64,000 nucleotides of DNA, taken from assembly GCF_904846315.1 (NCBI RefSeq), contig NZ_CAJHAF010000001.1, forward strand, positions 1,116,001 to 1,180,000, written 5' to 3'. The stretch comes from Psychrobacter jeotgali. Its GTDB lineage: Bacteria; Pseudomonadota; Gammaproteobacteria; Pseudomonadales; Moraxellaceae. Positions 1-9,321 of the stretch are shown here, piece by piece. Both the position numbers and the translations under genes were made by a program. The first letter of the stretch is position 1. Each line of letters opens with the position of its first letter. A model generated the notes under the pieces. It did no database searches and was not told the origin of the DNA. It saw nothing but the letters and a program-made list of their open reading frames with translations.

Positions 1-502
1 ACGGTAAACCATGGCGAAAAGAGAAATATGCCAACGATAAGCCGACTACGCCATAAATCGCCCAAATATGAAAGCCCCAATGGAAATAAGCAATCTGCAT
101 CGCTTCTTTGGCAGCAGCAATAGTTTGGGGCTCAGACAAGGGCGGGCTGGCAAAGTGCAGTACTGGCTCAGCGACACCAAAGAATAATAAGGCAATACCG
201 TAACCCGCCGAAAACAGCATAGCAAACCACTCAAGGAACTTGTATTCAGCCTCTCCATGGTCAGGGCCAAGCTTAATACTGCCGTAAGGCGAGAACGCCA
301 GCACAATAATAAACATCAAGAAGATCGCCACCGCCAGCATATAAAACCAGCCAAAGGTCTCAGTGATGTAATTGAGCACATCACTGAATAATGCGCCTGC
401 TGCTTCTGGGTTAATAGACGTACCAATCACTAATAAAATCATGACAACGGCTGCAGGTATGAATACTGGCAGCAAAATAGTAGAGCGAGGTAACTTATTC
501 AT
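1..502 (-). CDS. BCCT-family (betaine/choline/carnitine) transporter, 5' part only
   Basis: Reading the minus strand from an ATG at 502 gives an uninterrupted frame of 167 codons that leaves the window at base 1, so the C-terminal two thirds or more are missing. It starts MNKLPRSTILLPVF, has a hydrophobic first helix, a second helix (FYMLAVAIFLMFIIVLAF), then SPYGSIKLGPDHGEAEYKF and EWFAMLFSAGYGIALLFFG. The motif after the second helix and the AEP..H segment that follows are characteristic of BCCT carriers, sodium- or proton-coupled importers of betaine-type osmolytes in the inner membrane. A GAGGA sequence lies about 11 bases before the ATG. Substrate cannot be told from this part. Confident family call; the specific member is unknown. 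Confidence 0.85.
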   Translation of the reverse strand, partial: MNKLPRSTILLPVFIPAAVVMILLVIGTSINPEAAGALFSDVLNYITETFGWFYMLAVAIFLMFIIVLAFSPYGSIKLGPDHGEAEYKFLEWFAMLFSAGYGIALLFFGVAEPVLHFASPPLSEPQTIAAAKEAMQIAYFHWGFHIWAIYGVVGLSLAYFSFRHGLP

Positions 503-693
503 AAAAGATAATATCCTCAAATTAAAGAAGCTTTTACTGAATGAAAAAGTCATTCGTAAAGGCAAAATGGAACAAATGTGCCCAATAAAGCATATTTTGT
601 ACCACACTCTTAAAGTGAACCCTAGACAGAAACCTGTCTTGTAACATTAATTTTACGATTGTTACATGAATATTACCAAGCAATGTACAATAA

Positions 694-722
694 ACAAAAA
701 AAGGCAGCTTGCTAGCTGCCTT
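694..722 (-). terminator. Rho-independent terminator, minus strand
   Basis: A perfect 9-bp stem (701-709 with 714-722, AAGGCAGCT arms) with a 4-nt loop is followed on the minus strand by a run of seven T. It lies about 105 bases past the stop of the HIT-family gene and before the BCCT transporter gene, so it probably separates those two minus-strand units. Confidence 0.8.
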
Positions 723-828
723 GTTATACCTATCAGGAATTCTCTCGAGAACATCCTACCTCGAAAACACCCTAATGATTCCAATGTAGGATATATAAAT
801 CCTATTCTATAAAAGCTTATTCAGACAA

Positions 829-1269
829 TTAAGAGTCAATCGCCGCTGCCAACTGCTCAGCCATATTGGCGAGCTCGTCGCTATCGGCTTGCTTGGCCGC
901 ATGAATACCTAACTCATGAATACTACCCGGGATCAGATGCACGTGGTAGTGAAAGACGCTTTGACCCGCTTGGGCGCCATTTAGCTGCATCTGAATAATA
1001 CCCTCGCGCTCGAACACTTGGCGCTGTGCTTGCATCACTTTTTTGGCGGTCATTAATACCGCAGCGGCAAATTCTGGCTCAAGGTCTACCAAATCGACGG
1101 CTTTTTGCTTTGGAATGACCAGTACATGGCCTTGCGCTTGCGGCATGATATCCATGAAGGCTAGGGTTTTATCGTCCTCATAAACCTTATGATAAGGGAT
1201 ATCACCATTTAGCATTTTGGCGAAGATATTATTGTCATCGTATTTAGTGTTCTGATTATTCTGACTCAT
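829..1269 (-). CDS. HIT (histidine triad) family hydrolase
   Basis: 146 residues, normal for the HIT family of nucleotide phosphoramidases/hydrolases. The histidine triad is seen at residues 107-111 (HYHVH followed by LIP), preceded by NGAQAGQSVFH. The N-terminal part has the usual IFAKML.GDIP and FMDIMPQAQGHVLVIPK segments. These cytoplasmic enzymes bind nucleotides and cleave phosphoramidates such as AMP-NH2 or AMP-lysine; the exact substrate is not evident. The gene stands alone between a divergent unknown gene and its own terminator. Confidence 0.93.
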   Translation of the reverse strand: MSQNNQNTKYDDNNIFAKMLNGDIPYHKVYEDDKTLAFMDIMPQAQGHVLVIPKQKAVDLVDLEPEFAAAVLMTAKKVMQAQRQVFEREGIIQMQLNGAQAGQSVFHYHVHLIPGSIHELGIHAAKQADSDELANMAEQLAAAIDS

Positions 1270-1475
1270 TTTTATTCCTTTATTAAAGTTTAGATTTATA
1301 ATATTAGTGATAAGAGTAATATAGTGGACGAAATATAGAGTAAGTACAAGTTACCGTTTAGCAGGTGCTATTCAGCCTGTTATAGTAATTGACTGGCAGA
1401 TGAGCTTATTAATTGATTGGCGGGACATAGGCCATAAATGTTATATTAGTAATCAACATTAATAATGATAAGTTT

Positions 1476-2228
1476 ATGAATTTGACTGCTTCGCCTAATT
1501 CTACTGACACTCACACCGAGCTATTTACTAGCGCTACGGCCGATATTGGTGCAGCTCATGATGACAATACCCTTGATATCAATAGTCAGCAAACCATTGA
1601 CCCTAATACCCTTATTTTAGCAGAAGCACTCACTGATGCTACTATTGCTTGGCGTATTCATAACTGCAAAGTTAGTGAAAAAATAGTTACTCAAGATAAA
1701 CTGCTACCGTTTTTGTACCACTACGATAGCTTAGATGACACTATTAAACAGACGCACCCATTAACGCCTGAGCTTTTGGCACAGTTTAATACGCCTATGA
1801 CGGCAAGCACGGCGGCCAAACTTATCGGTATCGACGCCGAGTTGATCCCCTGTCCTTGGCATGTCAAAATAATCGGCTCGTTAGTGGTATTTAGCGAGGC
1901 TTTGCAGTTGGCAGTACGTCTACATTGGACCAATACGGGAAAAGATGCCCAGCAAATTTATACAAAAATAGAAGCCGACGCTATTGCTGCTGCCTTGAAA
2001 CACTGGCAGTTCTTTGGCCGTATCGATGTTCTCTATAAGAACGACAAGCAGCCACTTATTAGTATTGATGAGCAGGGTGTAAGTGACCAGCCGATACTCA
2101 AAATTGATGCCAATGCGAATTATCAGCTATTACCAGCCAGCCACGCTCTCACTATTATTGCTAAAATCGAGGCCGATAAAGAGCAGTTGCCTTGGTTTGA
2201 GACAGCTATTTTAGAACGGATTGAGTAA
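1476..2228 (+). CDS. Conserved hypothetical protein, 250 aa
   Basis: I do not recognise this protein. The frame is open for 250 codons with codon use like its neighbours and no competing gene, and it is divergent from the HIT gene across about 200 bases. There is no signal peptide or membrane helix. The first 45 residues are rich in Thr, Ser, Asp and Ala and look disordered; from about residue 50 there is a folded, mixed alpha/beta-looking region with two notable segments, IPCPWHVKIIGSLVV and LKHWQFFGRIDVLYKND. The start codon at 1476 has only a weak TAAG upstream. Probably a cytoplasmic protein restricted to Psychrobacter and relatives; no function is proposed. Confidence 0.65.
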   Translation: MNLTASPNSTDTHTELFTSATADIGAAHDDNTLDINSQQTIDPNTLILAEALTDATIAWRIHNCKVSEKIVTQDKLLPFLYHYDSLDDTIKQTHPLTPELLAQFNTPMTASTAAKLIGIDAELIPCPWHVKIIGSLVVFSEALQLAVRLHWTNTGKDAQQIYTKIEADAIAAALKHWQFFGRIDVLYKNDKQPLISIDEQGVSDQPILKIDANANYQLLPASHALTIIAKIEADKEQLPWFETAILERIE

Positions 2229-2284
2229 GGTTTGAATGCTAAGTTAATTAATATTACCAAGCCTTTTAAATTACTCATATAAAC

Positions 2285-2443
2285 GATAAGTTATAAAAAG
2301 AACATAATACTACTGGGATGCTTTCTTCTTAAAATATAGATTGCGCAGCATTGAAAGATGTATAGGCCAGCAGCTAGCAAGGAAAATTTATACCAGTAGC
2401 TCATCTAAATCTATATGACAGTGTTACTTTCAACTGACTATAG
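2285..2443. repeat. Diverged copy of a MITE-like intergenic repeat
   Basis: The 355-base gap before ilvD holds no gene. Its segment 2385-2443 aligns without gaps over 59 positions to the right arm of the element at 31991-32138, with about four in five bases the same (shared blocks ATACCAG, ACAGT, TTACTTTCA). The centre contains TTGCGCAGC, as in the other copy. The left arm (about 2285-2330) is much more degenerate, so the left boundary is approximate. No coding capacity. Confidence 0.55.
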
Positions 2444-2583
2444 CTAATGGTATGGTAAGCCTTTAATATTATTCACTTGTGCTACCTTTATATAAAAAGC
2501 AAACTATTCCTATAAAACAAATACCTATATCAAAAATGTAGGTGATTTTTAAAGAAACCTCGCCTATCTGTAAGGAACATCAC

Positions 2584-4470
2584 ATGGATTATCGCTCAAA
2601 AACCTCTACCGGTGGTCGTAACATGGCAGGCGCACGAGCCTTATGGCGTGCGACTGGTATGACTGATGGTGATTTTGGCAAACCGATTATCGCCATCGCC
2701 AACTCTTTTACCCAGTTCGTCCCAGGCCACGTGCATCTAAAAGACTTAGGTCAACTGGTGGCCCGCGAGATTGAACGCGCTGGCGGCGTAGCAAAAGAGT
2801 TCAATACCATTGCCGTTGATGACGGCATTGCTATGGGTCATAGCGGTATGCTCTATTCCTTGCCTAGCCGTGATTTGATTGCAGACTCCGTTGAATATAT
2901 GGTCAATGCTCACTGCGCCGATGCGCTCGTATGTATCTCTAACTGCGATAAGATTACCCCGGGTATGCTGATGGCAGCGATGCGCCTCAACATTCCGGTA
3001 GTATTTGTTTCAGGTGGTCCAATGGAAGCTGGAAAAGTTATAGCCAGCACCGTTGGTCAGAGCCATAACAACGAAAACACTAAAGGCGATACTATCCGCA
3101 AGCTCGATTTGGTCGATGCGATGATGGACGCTGCTGATGACACTATTAGTGATGAAGATGTGTTAGCGATTGAGAACTCAGCTTGTCCTACTTGTGGCTC
3201 GTGTTCGGGTATGTTCACCGCCAACTCGATGAACTGCTTGACCGAAGCTTTGGGCTTATCACTTCCTGGTAATGGTTCGCTGCTTGCCACCCATGCGCTA
3301 CGCCGTGAGCTGTTCTTAGAAGCCGGTCGTACCATTGTTGATTTGGCTAAGCGCCGCTATGAACAAAACGATGACTCGGTATTGCCGCGCTCAATCGCCA
3401 GCAAAGCGGCGTTTGAGAACGCCATGAGCCTCGATATCGCTATGGGTGGATCAACCAATACAATCTTGCACCTATTAGCAGCGGCTAATGAAGCCGAAGT
3501 TGATTTTAAGATGGCCGATATCGATAGACTCAGCCGCCGTGTGCCGTGCTTGTCAAAAGTTGCACCCGCTACCCAAAAGTATCATATGGAAGACGTGCAT
3601 CGGGCCGGAGGCGTAATGGCGCTACTTGCTGAGCTTGACCGTGCTAACTTATTAACCACTGATATTCCAACTATTCATAGTCCATCCATGCGTGCGGCTA
3701 TCGATAAGTGGGACATTATGAATCCTGATAATACCGAAGCTCGGGCACGCTATATCGCTGCTCCGGGCGGCGTCCGTACTACTGAGGCATTCTCACAAGA
3801 CAAAGAATGGCCCAATCTCGATGTCAACCGTGAATCGGGTTGTATTCGTAGCGTACAACATGCCTATTCAACCGATGGTGGTCTTGCCGTACTCTACGGT
3901 AATATCGCTGAGCGTGGCTGTGTAGTCAAAACCGCAGGTGTCGATGAGAGTATCCTAACCTTTACAGGTCGTGCACGTATCTTTGAATCACAAGATGATG
4001 CAGTAGCCGCTGTTCTTGATGATCAAATTGTTGCAGGCGACGTGGTTATCATTCGCTATGAAGGTCCAAAAGGTGGCCCAGGTATGCAGGAAATGCTTTA
4101 TCCAACGACTTATCTTAAGTCTAAAGGTTTGGGTAAAGAATGCGCACTGTTAACTGATGGTCGTTTTTCTGGTGGTACGTCAGGCCTGTCGATTGGTCAT
4201 GCCAGCCCAGAAGCGGCAGAAGGCGGAGCGATTGGTTTGGTAGAGGAAGGCGATATTATTAATATCGACATCCCTAATCGTAGCATTAATATCGATATTA
4301 GCGATGCTGATTTAGCCGCTCGCCGTGAGACCATGGAAGCTCGCGGCCGCGATGCATGGAAGCCTACTAGCCGTGAGCGCCATGTATCCCCTGCTCTTCG
4401 TGCCTATGCAGCAATGACCACTAGCGCTGACACCGGTGCAGTACGTGATGTGAGCCAAGTTGAACGTTAA
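2584..4470 (+). CDS. ilvD: Dihydroxy-acid dehydratase
   Basis: Dehydrates 2,3-dihydroxy-isovalerate and 2,3-dihydroxy-methylvalerate to the 2-keto acids in valine and isoleucine synthesis. The 628-residue protein has IlvD hallmarks: the [15 protein letters not shown] start region, cysteine ligands for the Fe-S cluster in CISNCDK (residues 117-121) and CPTCGSC (201-207), [12 protein letters not shown], and [14 protein letters not shown] near the C-terminus. I place the start at ATG 2584 because TAAGGAAC lies 5-6 bases upstream and the protein then begins where other IlvD proteins do. An in-frame ATG at 2539-2541 region extends the frame by only 14 unrelated residues. The gene is monocistronic and followed by a hairpin. 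Confidence 0.98.
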   Translation: MDYRSKTSTGGRNMAGARALWRATGMTDGDFGKPIIAIANSFTQFVPGHVHLKDLGQLVAREIERAGGVAKEFNTIAVDDGIAMGHSGMLYSLPSRDLIADSVEYMVNAHCADALVCISNCDKITPGMLMAAMRLNIPVVFVSGGPMEAGKVIASTVGQSHNNENTKGDTIRKLDLVDAMMDAADDTISDEDVLAIENSACPTCGSCSGMFTANSMNCLTEALGLSLPGNGSLLATHALRRELFLEAGRTIVDLAKRRYEQNDDSVLPRSIASKAAFENAMSLDIAMGGSTNTILHLLAAANEAEVDFKMADIDRLSRRVPCLSKVAPATQKYHMEDVHRAGGVMALLAELDRANLLTTDIPTIHSPSMRAAIDKWDIMNPDNTEARARYIAAPGGVRTTEAFSQDKEWPNLDVNRESGCIRSVQHAYSTDGGLAVLYGNIAERGCVVKTAGVDESILTFTGRARIFESQDDAVAAVLDDQIVAGDVVIIRYEGPKGGPGMQEMLYPTTYLKSKGLGKECALLTDGRFSGGTSGLSIGHASPEAAEGGAIGLVEEGDIINIDIPNRSINIDISDADLAARRETMEARGRDAWKPTSRERHVSPALRAYAAMTTSADTGAVRDVSQVER

Positions 4471-4496
4471 TAAAAGTATCTGACCATTATTTATCA

Positions 4497-4521
4497 AAAA
4501 GCCAGCATAATGCTGGCTCTT
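4497..4521. terminator. Hairpin terminator after ilvD
   Basis: Eight-bp stem AGCCAGCA/TGCTGGCT (4500-4507 and 4511-4518) with a 3-nt loop, 30 bases after the ilvD stop. The plus-strand T run is short (CTTTG); the flanking A run at 4496-4500 would give a T tail on the minus strand. Confidence 0.65.
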
Positions 4522-4651
4522 TGCATATTAAAGAACCAAAAAACAACGAAGCTCTTATGCTGATAACGTTTTTTTGCGGAATTAATTGTTATTTGCCTGC
4601 ATCATAGTAAGTTTTATACTTGTCAAATCACATTAGTTATAAGACCTATAA

Positions 4652-5917
4652 GTGTATGCACATATTATGCTTGAAAATTATAATTTACTCTTACTAAGTA
4701 GCGGTGTAACGTTTTTACTAGGGGCATTGTTTCCACTGGTGTTTAAGCGTAGCCCTATCTCATTACCTATGATGCAGATAAGCTTTGGGGTAATGCTGGG
4801 CTACTGGTGGACCAGTTTGGTATTTTTAAGGCCATTAGATGACGGTCTAATTATTGAAAAGCTCACTGAAATTCTAGTACTGATATCCTTGGTTAGTGCG
4901 GGTATTAAGATTGACACTCCATGGTCTTGGCAAACATGGCGACCTACAGCGCGTCTACTGCTTATCACTATGCCTGTCTGCATTTTTGCGATGGCGGTTT
5001 TAGGTTATTATACTTTTGGTTTAACTGTAGGCGCAGCGGTGTTACTTGGTGCTATGCTTGCACCTACTGATCCGGTCTTGGCTGCTAGCGTTCAGGTAGG
5101 ACCGCCCAATACTGGCGGTGAAGATATCACTCATTTAACGCTGACTTCTGAAGCTGGTCTGAATGATGGTTTGGCTTTTCCTTTTGTCTATCTGGCTATT
5201 AAGATTGCAGAAGCTCATAGTAAAGGTGATAGATTTACCGGCCAACTACTTTGGTCATGGTTTACTCATGATGTGTTGTGGCAAATTGGCGCAGGTTTCG
5301 CTGTAGGCGTAGTTGTTGGTAAACTGTTAGCTAAAGTCGTGTTCTCGCAGCGAGCTTGTGAGACCACAATATCTCAAGGTTATCTCGTTATTGCCTTGAC
5401 TTTAATAACCTACGGAATAGCCGAATACGTTAACAGCTATGGATTTATTGCCGTCTTTGTTGCCGCTTTTGTGTTTCGCCGTTCAGAATTTGAAAATGAC
5501 TATCATCAAAAATTGCACGACTTTGCTGAACAATCAGAGGGGCTGATGATGTCATTTATGATTGTGACTTTGGGTATCCTTTTGGGACAAGAGCTGCGAA
5601 TAGGGGTTGAGATACCTTGGCAGGTCTATATGATAAGCTTTGTGTTTTTGATATTGATACGACCTATCGGCGGCATTATTGCCCTGACAGGGCTTGACAT
5701 GCAGCGTACCGAAAAATATGCGATTGCAGCGCTCGGTATTCGCGGTATTGGTACCTTGTATTATCTATCTTATGCGCTCAATCAAGGTTACTTCAATGAC
5801 GACGATGCTACTAAACTATGGATTGTAGCTTCCATTATTATCTTTGTATCTATCTTTTTTCATGGTATCAGTGCGCCGTGGTTGTTAAATATGACGCCAG
5901 ATAAATCAGATAAGTAG
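4652..5917 (+). CDS. Cation/proton antiporter, CPA1 (NhaP-like) family
   Basis: A 421-residue polytopic inner-membrane protein with about 12 hydrophobic segments, the normal size for a bacterial sodium/proton antiporter without a long tail. The ion-binding core of the family is visible: GAMLAPTDPVLAASVQ (about residues 130-146) and SEAGLNDGLAFPFVYLA (about 168-184), plus ALGIRGIGTLYYLSYAL near the C-terminus. It likely exchanges Na+ or K+ for H+ for pH and salt balance. The start is uncertain: ATG 4652 and ATG 4667 are in frame and neither has a good ribosome site. It lies alone between ilvD and a convergent hydrolase gene. Confidence 0.9.
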   Translation: MYAHIMLENYNLLLLSSGVTFLLGALFPLVFKRSPISLPMMQISFGVMLGYWWTSLVFLRPLDDGLIIEKLTEILVLISLVSAGIKIDTPWSWQTWRPTARLLLITMPVCIFAMAVLGYYTFGLTVGAAVLLGAMLAPTDPVLAASVQVGPPNTGGEDITHLTLTSEAGLNDGLAFPFVYLAIKIAEAHSKGDRFTGQLLWSWFTHDVLWQIGAGFAVGVVVGKLLAKVVFSQRACETTISQGYLVIALTLITYGIAEYVNSYGFIAVFVAAFVFRRSEFENDYHQKLHDFAEQSEGLMMSFMIVTLGILLGQELRIGVEIPWQVYMISFVFLILIRPIGGIIALTGLDMQRTEKYAIAALGIRGIGTLYYLSYALNQGYFNDDDATKLWIVASIIIFVSIFFHGISAPWLLNMTPDKSDK

Positions 5918-6047
5918 TCTCAGTGTTTTAACCCTTTAGCTTTTTAGTTGTTTGTGCTACTAACTAAAGTTTAAAAGAAACTGTCGCTCAATTTAGGCCC
6001 TCGTAGGTTAGCGCCTGCTCAGCCTTGTACTCTTAAAACTTTTAAAA

Positions 6048-6066
6048 GCTGGGTTAAAAACCCAGC
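6048..6066 (-). terminator. Hairpin between convergent genes, probable minus-strand terminator
   Basis: Perfect 8-bp stem GCTGGGTT/AACCCAGC around a 3-nt loop. On the minus strand it is followed by TTTTAAAAG, so it could end the serine hydrolase transcript. The immediate flank (CTAC) also recalls the REP-like GTAGGCTGGG hairpins scattered in this group of bacteria, so either reading is possible. Confidence 0.5.
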
Positions 6067-6134
6067 CTACATCAATGAGGCTTAATAGTTGAAGTTGGCA
6101 TTAAAACAGATTAACCCTATCCAATACTATGATT

Positions 6135-7502
6135 TTAATCGCCGGTTTCATCAATCATTTCAAGCAATGCCTCAGTTAAGACAAACTGGCGAATATCATT
6201 CAGCATGGTCACATCAAAGTTATGTACAAAGGCAAACGACAACTTACGAGTTGGCTCACACCAAGCGACTGAGCCGTTGTAACCCATATGTCCAAAACCA
6301 TCTTCAGTATCTGTACAAACGCTAAATAATTGATGGTAACCCAAGCGCCAATTCATATTGACCGGCATAACTGCATCCATGCCGCTCACTTGCGGCGTCG
6401 ATAGTTCTGCAAATGTATCACTATCAATTAGCGTTTTACCATTCCACGTGCCGCCATTTGCCAGCATCGCATAAATAATGGCGAGCGCTCTAGCAGATGC
6501 CACCCCATTGGCCGCTGGAATGATCGCTTGCATGGTTTGGCTATTATGATAGTCGATAGGTTGTCTATTGGCCGGTACTAACGCCGCTCTATAATTATTG
6601 GCATTTATAGCACTATGGTCAAAATATAAACGATTAATTTGAATGGCGGTCAATTTCTCATTTGCCAGATCAGCAGCGCTGTCAGTAGCTAGTTTTTGCC
6701 AACAGTTATAACTTGGCAAATTGGCATAAGTCGCTAAGGTCTGCTCAGAATCAGGCTTTAACGTCGGTTTATGGCGTTTGCTGCGCAGCTCTGAGTCCTG
6801 ATCAGCGCTTTCATTAGCGGTCTCAAAGTCCTTAACCAATTTAGCCACCTCATCTACTTTGGAAGCCGGAACCCCAAAATAGCAGCTATCAGCAATACCG
6901 AGCGGCTCGGTCAAATAATGACGTAGCGCCTGAGCTAAGGTCATATCAGTTACCGCTTCTATCAAAGCGCCCAATATCCAGCCATAAACCAGTGCGCTAT
7001 AAGCAGACTCGTACTTTTGGTGCTGGTCAGGCTTAATTGGCGACATCGCAGCGACTTTTTCTTTCATCGCCTGCCAATTAAGCAACGCCTCGCTATCAGC
7101 ATCGATGGAATTAATAGCAAATAAATCCGCTTGATGGAGCATCAGCGCCCGCAGTGTAATATCTGCTTTACCATTGGTTGCAAATTCAGACCAATAATGC
7201 GCAATGGGCGTATCGTAATCTAACAGTTGCTGCGATACCAGTACATGAGTGAGCGTTGCCAAAACCCCTTTACCAGTAGAGAAATTCAGCGACAAGGTAT
7301 CCGCCTGCCATGGCTTATTAGTCTGCGCCATACCAACGCTGGTTTGTGCGATACATTCACCAGCTTGATAAACCACTAAGGCACCGCCTGCTGGGGCGTC
7401 ATCTAGCTGCAAATCGGTCAATACCTGTTGTAACTGCTGCTGGATGTTGGGATTAATATTTTTACTGTTGTCGTCGCTGTTCTTTTTATGGTTATTGGTC
7501 AT
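6135..7502 (-). CDS. Beta-lactamase-fold serine hydrolase (class C / esterase type)
   Basis: 455 residues of the beta-lactamase/transpeptidase-like superfamily. The nucleophile motif S-T-G-K is at residues 75-78, a Tyr-Ser-Ala at 168-170 stands at the Y-x-N position, and GHMGYNG near the C-terminus fits the third motif. There is no signal peptide: the N-terminus (MTNNHKKNSDDNSKN) is polar, so a cytoplasmic esterase or peptidase is more likely than a periplasmic beta-lactamase. A charged insert of about 30 residues (around 225-255) interrupts the domain. GGAG sits eight bases before the ATG. The actual substrate is unknown. Confidence 0.85.
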   Translation of the reverse strand: MTNNHKKNSDDNSKNINPNIQQQLQQVLTDLQLDDAPAGGALVVYQAGECIAQTSVGMAQTNKPWQADTLSLNFSTGKGVLATLTHVLVSQQLLDYDTPIAHYWSEFATNGKADITLRALMLHQADLFAINSIDADSEALLNWQAMKEKVAAMSPIKPDQHQKYESAYSALVYGWILGALIEAVTDMTLAQALRHYLTEPLGIADSCYFGVPASKVDEVAKLVKDFETANESADQDSELRSKRHKPTLKPDSEQTLATYANLPSYNCWQKLATDSAADLANEKLTAIQINRLYFDHSAINANNYRAALVPANRQPIDYHNSQTMQAIIPAANGVASARALAIIYAMLANGGTWNGKTLIDSDTFAELSTPQVSGMDAVMPVNMNWRLGYHQLFSVCTDTEDGFGHMGYNGSVAWCEPTRKLSFAFVHNFDVTMLNDIRQFVLTEALLEMIDETGD

Positions 7503-7716
7503 TTTGACTCCGTTTACTGTATTTGGTTTTTATGGTTTATAGATACTGATAATAAATGACTACATGATATTTTTCAAAGATAAAAACCGTTAAAAAACAG
7601 TAGATTTATGAATCAAATGAAATTGTAAAACCAAGCCAATGCTGACGACGTTTTTATGATTTAATATTCTGCTAACTTTTCTAATTTAAAGTCTCTACAG
7701 TTTTTGCTACTCAATT

Positions 7717-9321
7717 ATGACTAAAGAATCAAAAATAACTCTAGTGAAACGTATACAAAATTTAGCAATTTCTTTAGGGCTATTTGCTCTGCTGTATTCA
7801 CTGACTAATAGCTATGCCGAAAAAATATTTTTTGCCAATCAAACTAAGCATTTTCATACATCCAGTCACCTGCCGCAGGTAAAGGTTTATGTATTAGCTA
7901 CTGCAATCGACACTCATATCCCTTTTATCGCAAGCATGATTGTACCTTATAGCTGGTCAATTACTCTATTTTGCGCCAGTTTTTTTATGGTAAAAACGCC
8001 GCGGCAGCTATCTTTATTGACGCAAAGACTGGTTTTAGCCACTCTTTTGGCCTGCACTGTCTTTTATTTGCTCCCAGCTAGATTTAGCTTTGAGCGTCCT
8101 TTTATCGATAACTGGACCCAGCTTGGCTATCAATTTTTGAGTGTGACGGACAAACCTTTTAATCAACTCCCTTCCTTACATGTCACTTATGCGCTACTAT
8201 TAGGCATCACATTATGGCCGATTACCAGAGTAAATAATGAGCTTTTAACATCTACTTATCGCCTGCTGTTGTTTGGTATTTGTAGCTTAATCATCGCCTC
8301 TACGGTATTTACTTATCAGCATCATCTACTAGATATTGTCGGTGGCTTTTTATTAGCCGCCGTGGTTTTGATAGGGGTAAAAACATTACGTAGCTATTTG
8401 GTGCTTAAATATATAACCATCGCTATCACCGGGTTTTTACTGCTTGCTACGACTGGGTTTTTTCTAAGCTTATCTTTTAGCGTAGTCATCGAAGCGCTGT
8501 TTTTTGTATTCGCTTTATATTGGCTGATCAGCTTTTTAAGGGTGGCTTGGTTTTATCAAACCCCCGATCAAATCCGGAATAAACATTGCTTTAAAAAAGA
8601 TAAGCAGGGCCGTTTGAGCTTAATGACTTGGGTTAAATTTGCGCCATTACTGCTAAGCTATCGTTTGCTAGCATATTTAGGACAGCGCTATGAGTTACGC
8701 GGGTTAAACAAAGGTAATTGCAGGCTGAGTACTGATAAAATACCCAGCTTATATCGCTTTATACATAACCTACAGCCCTACTATATTACAGATTGTATTT
8801 ATGCCATAGCCACGCCGCGCTTGGCAACTGCTAATATCGCCCATTATATAGCTCTGACTATTACCAAAAGCGATATTAAACAAATTATCATAGTCGACCT
8901 TGCCGCAGAAGTACCCAGTCATTTTTTAACCTTAAAAAGAGCTATTAAAAACAATCTCGATGCGCCACCAAATATGTCAGTGACGCTAGATTATCTGTAT
9001 TTGCCGTTATTAGATTTGCAATCTTTGGATGAGATTAACCCTCAAGATTTAATCCATTTATTTGTACAGCTAGATCAATTATTACTTACTAAACAGATAA
9101 TTAAAGGCAAAATAATGATCAACTTTCACTGCGTTATGGGATTGTCTCGCAGCGTGGCGCTACAGGTTTTGTATCTGCTTTACTGCGGCAAATTAACGCC
9201 TGCTAATTATTTATTGTGGCTAAGCGAGCACTACCCAAACGCGCATATTAACGATGATTATTTACCAAAATCTATAGTAGAGCATATGGCTTTTGCGAAA
9301 ACACACAAGAAGACGTTATGA
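7717..9321 (+). CDS. PAP2 phosphatase fused to a dual-specificity phosphatase domain (YnbD-like)
   Basis: 534 residues in two halves. Residues 1-290 are a membrane PAP2-type lipid phosphatase with hydrophobic helices and the motifs PSLHVT (152-157) and YQHHLLD...GG (200-210). After a linker, residues 330-530 form a cytosolic dual-specificity phosphatase with the active-site loop HCVMGLSRS (471-479; Cys472, Arg478). This layout is that of E. coli YnbD. Family knowledge suggests dephosphorylation of a lipid phosphate head group. Its stop overlaps the next start (ATGA at 9318-9321), so it is translationally coupled to the CDP-diglyceride synthase gene. Confidence 0.88.
   Translation: MTKESKITLVKRIQNLAISLGLFALLYSLTNSYAEKIFFANQTKHFHTSSHLPQVKVYVLATAIDTHIPFIASMIVPYSWSITLFCASFFMVKTPRQLSLLTQRLVLATLLACTVFYLLPARFSFERPFIDNWTQLGYQFLSVTDKPFNQLPSLHVTYALLLGITLWPITRVNNELLTSTYRLLLFGICSLIIASTVFTYQHHLLDIVGGFLLAAVVLIGVKTLRSYLVLKYITIAITGFLLLATTGFFLSLSFSVVIEALFFVFALYWLISFLRVAWFYQTPDQIRNKHCFKKDKQGRLSLMTWVKFAPLLLSYRLLAYLGQRYELRGLNKGNCRLSTDKIPSLYRFIHNLQPYYITDCIYAIATPRLATANIAHYIALTITKSDIKQIIIVDLAAEVPSHFLTLKRAIKNNLDAPPNMSVTLDYLYLPLLDLQSLDEINPQDLIHLFVQLDQLLLTKQIIKGKIMINFHCVMGLSRSVALQVLYLLYCGKLTPANYLLWLSEHYPNAHINDDYLPKSIVEHMAFAKTHKKTL

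Noticed and set aside
372-644. Open frame on the plus strand near the left edge
   Set aside because: It opposes the BCCT transporter gene, whose protein is clearly recognisable.
6089-6325. Plus-strand frame of 78 codons
   Set aside because: It lies mostly antisense to the C-terminus of the serine hydrolase and looks like a shadow.
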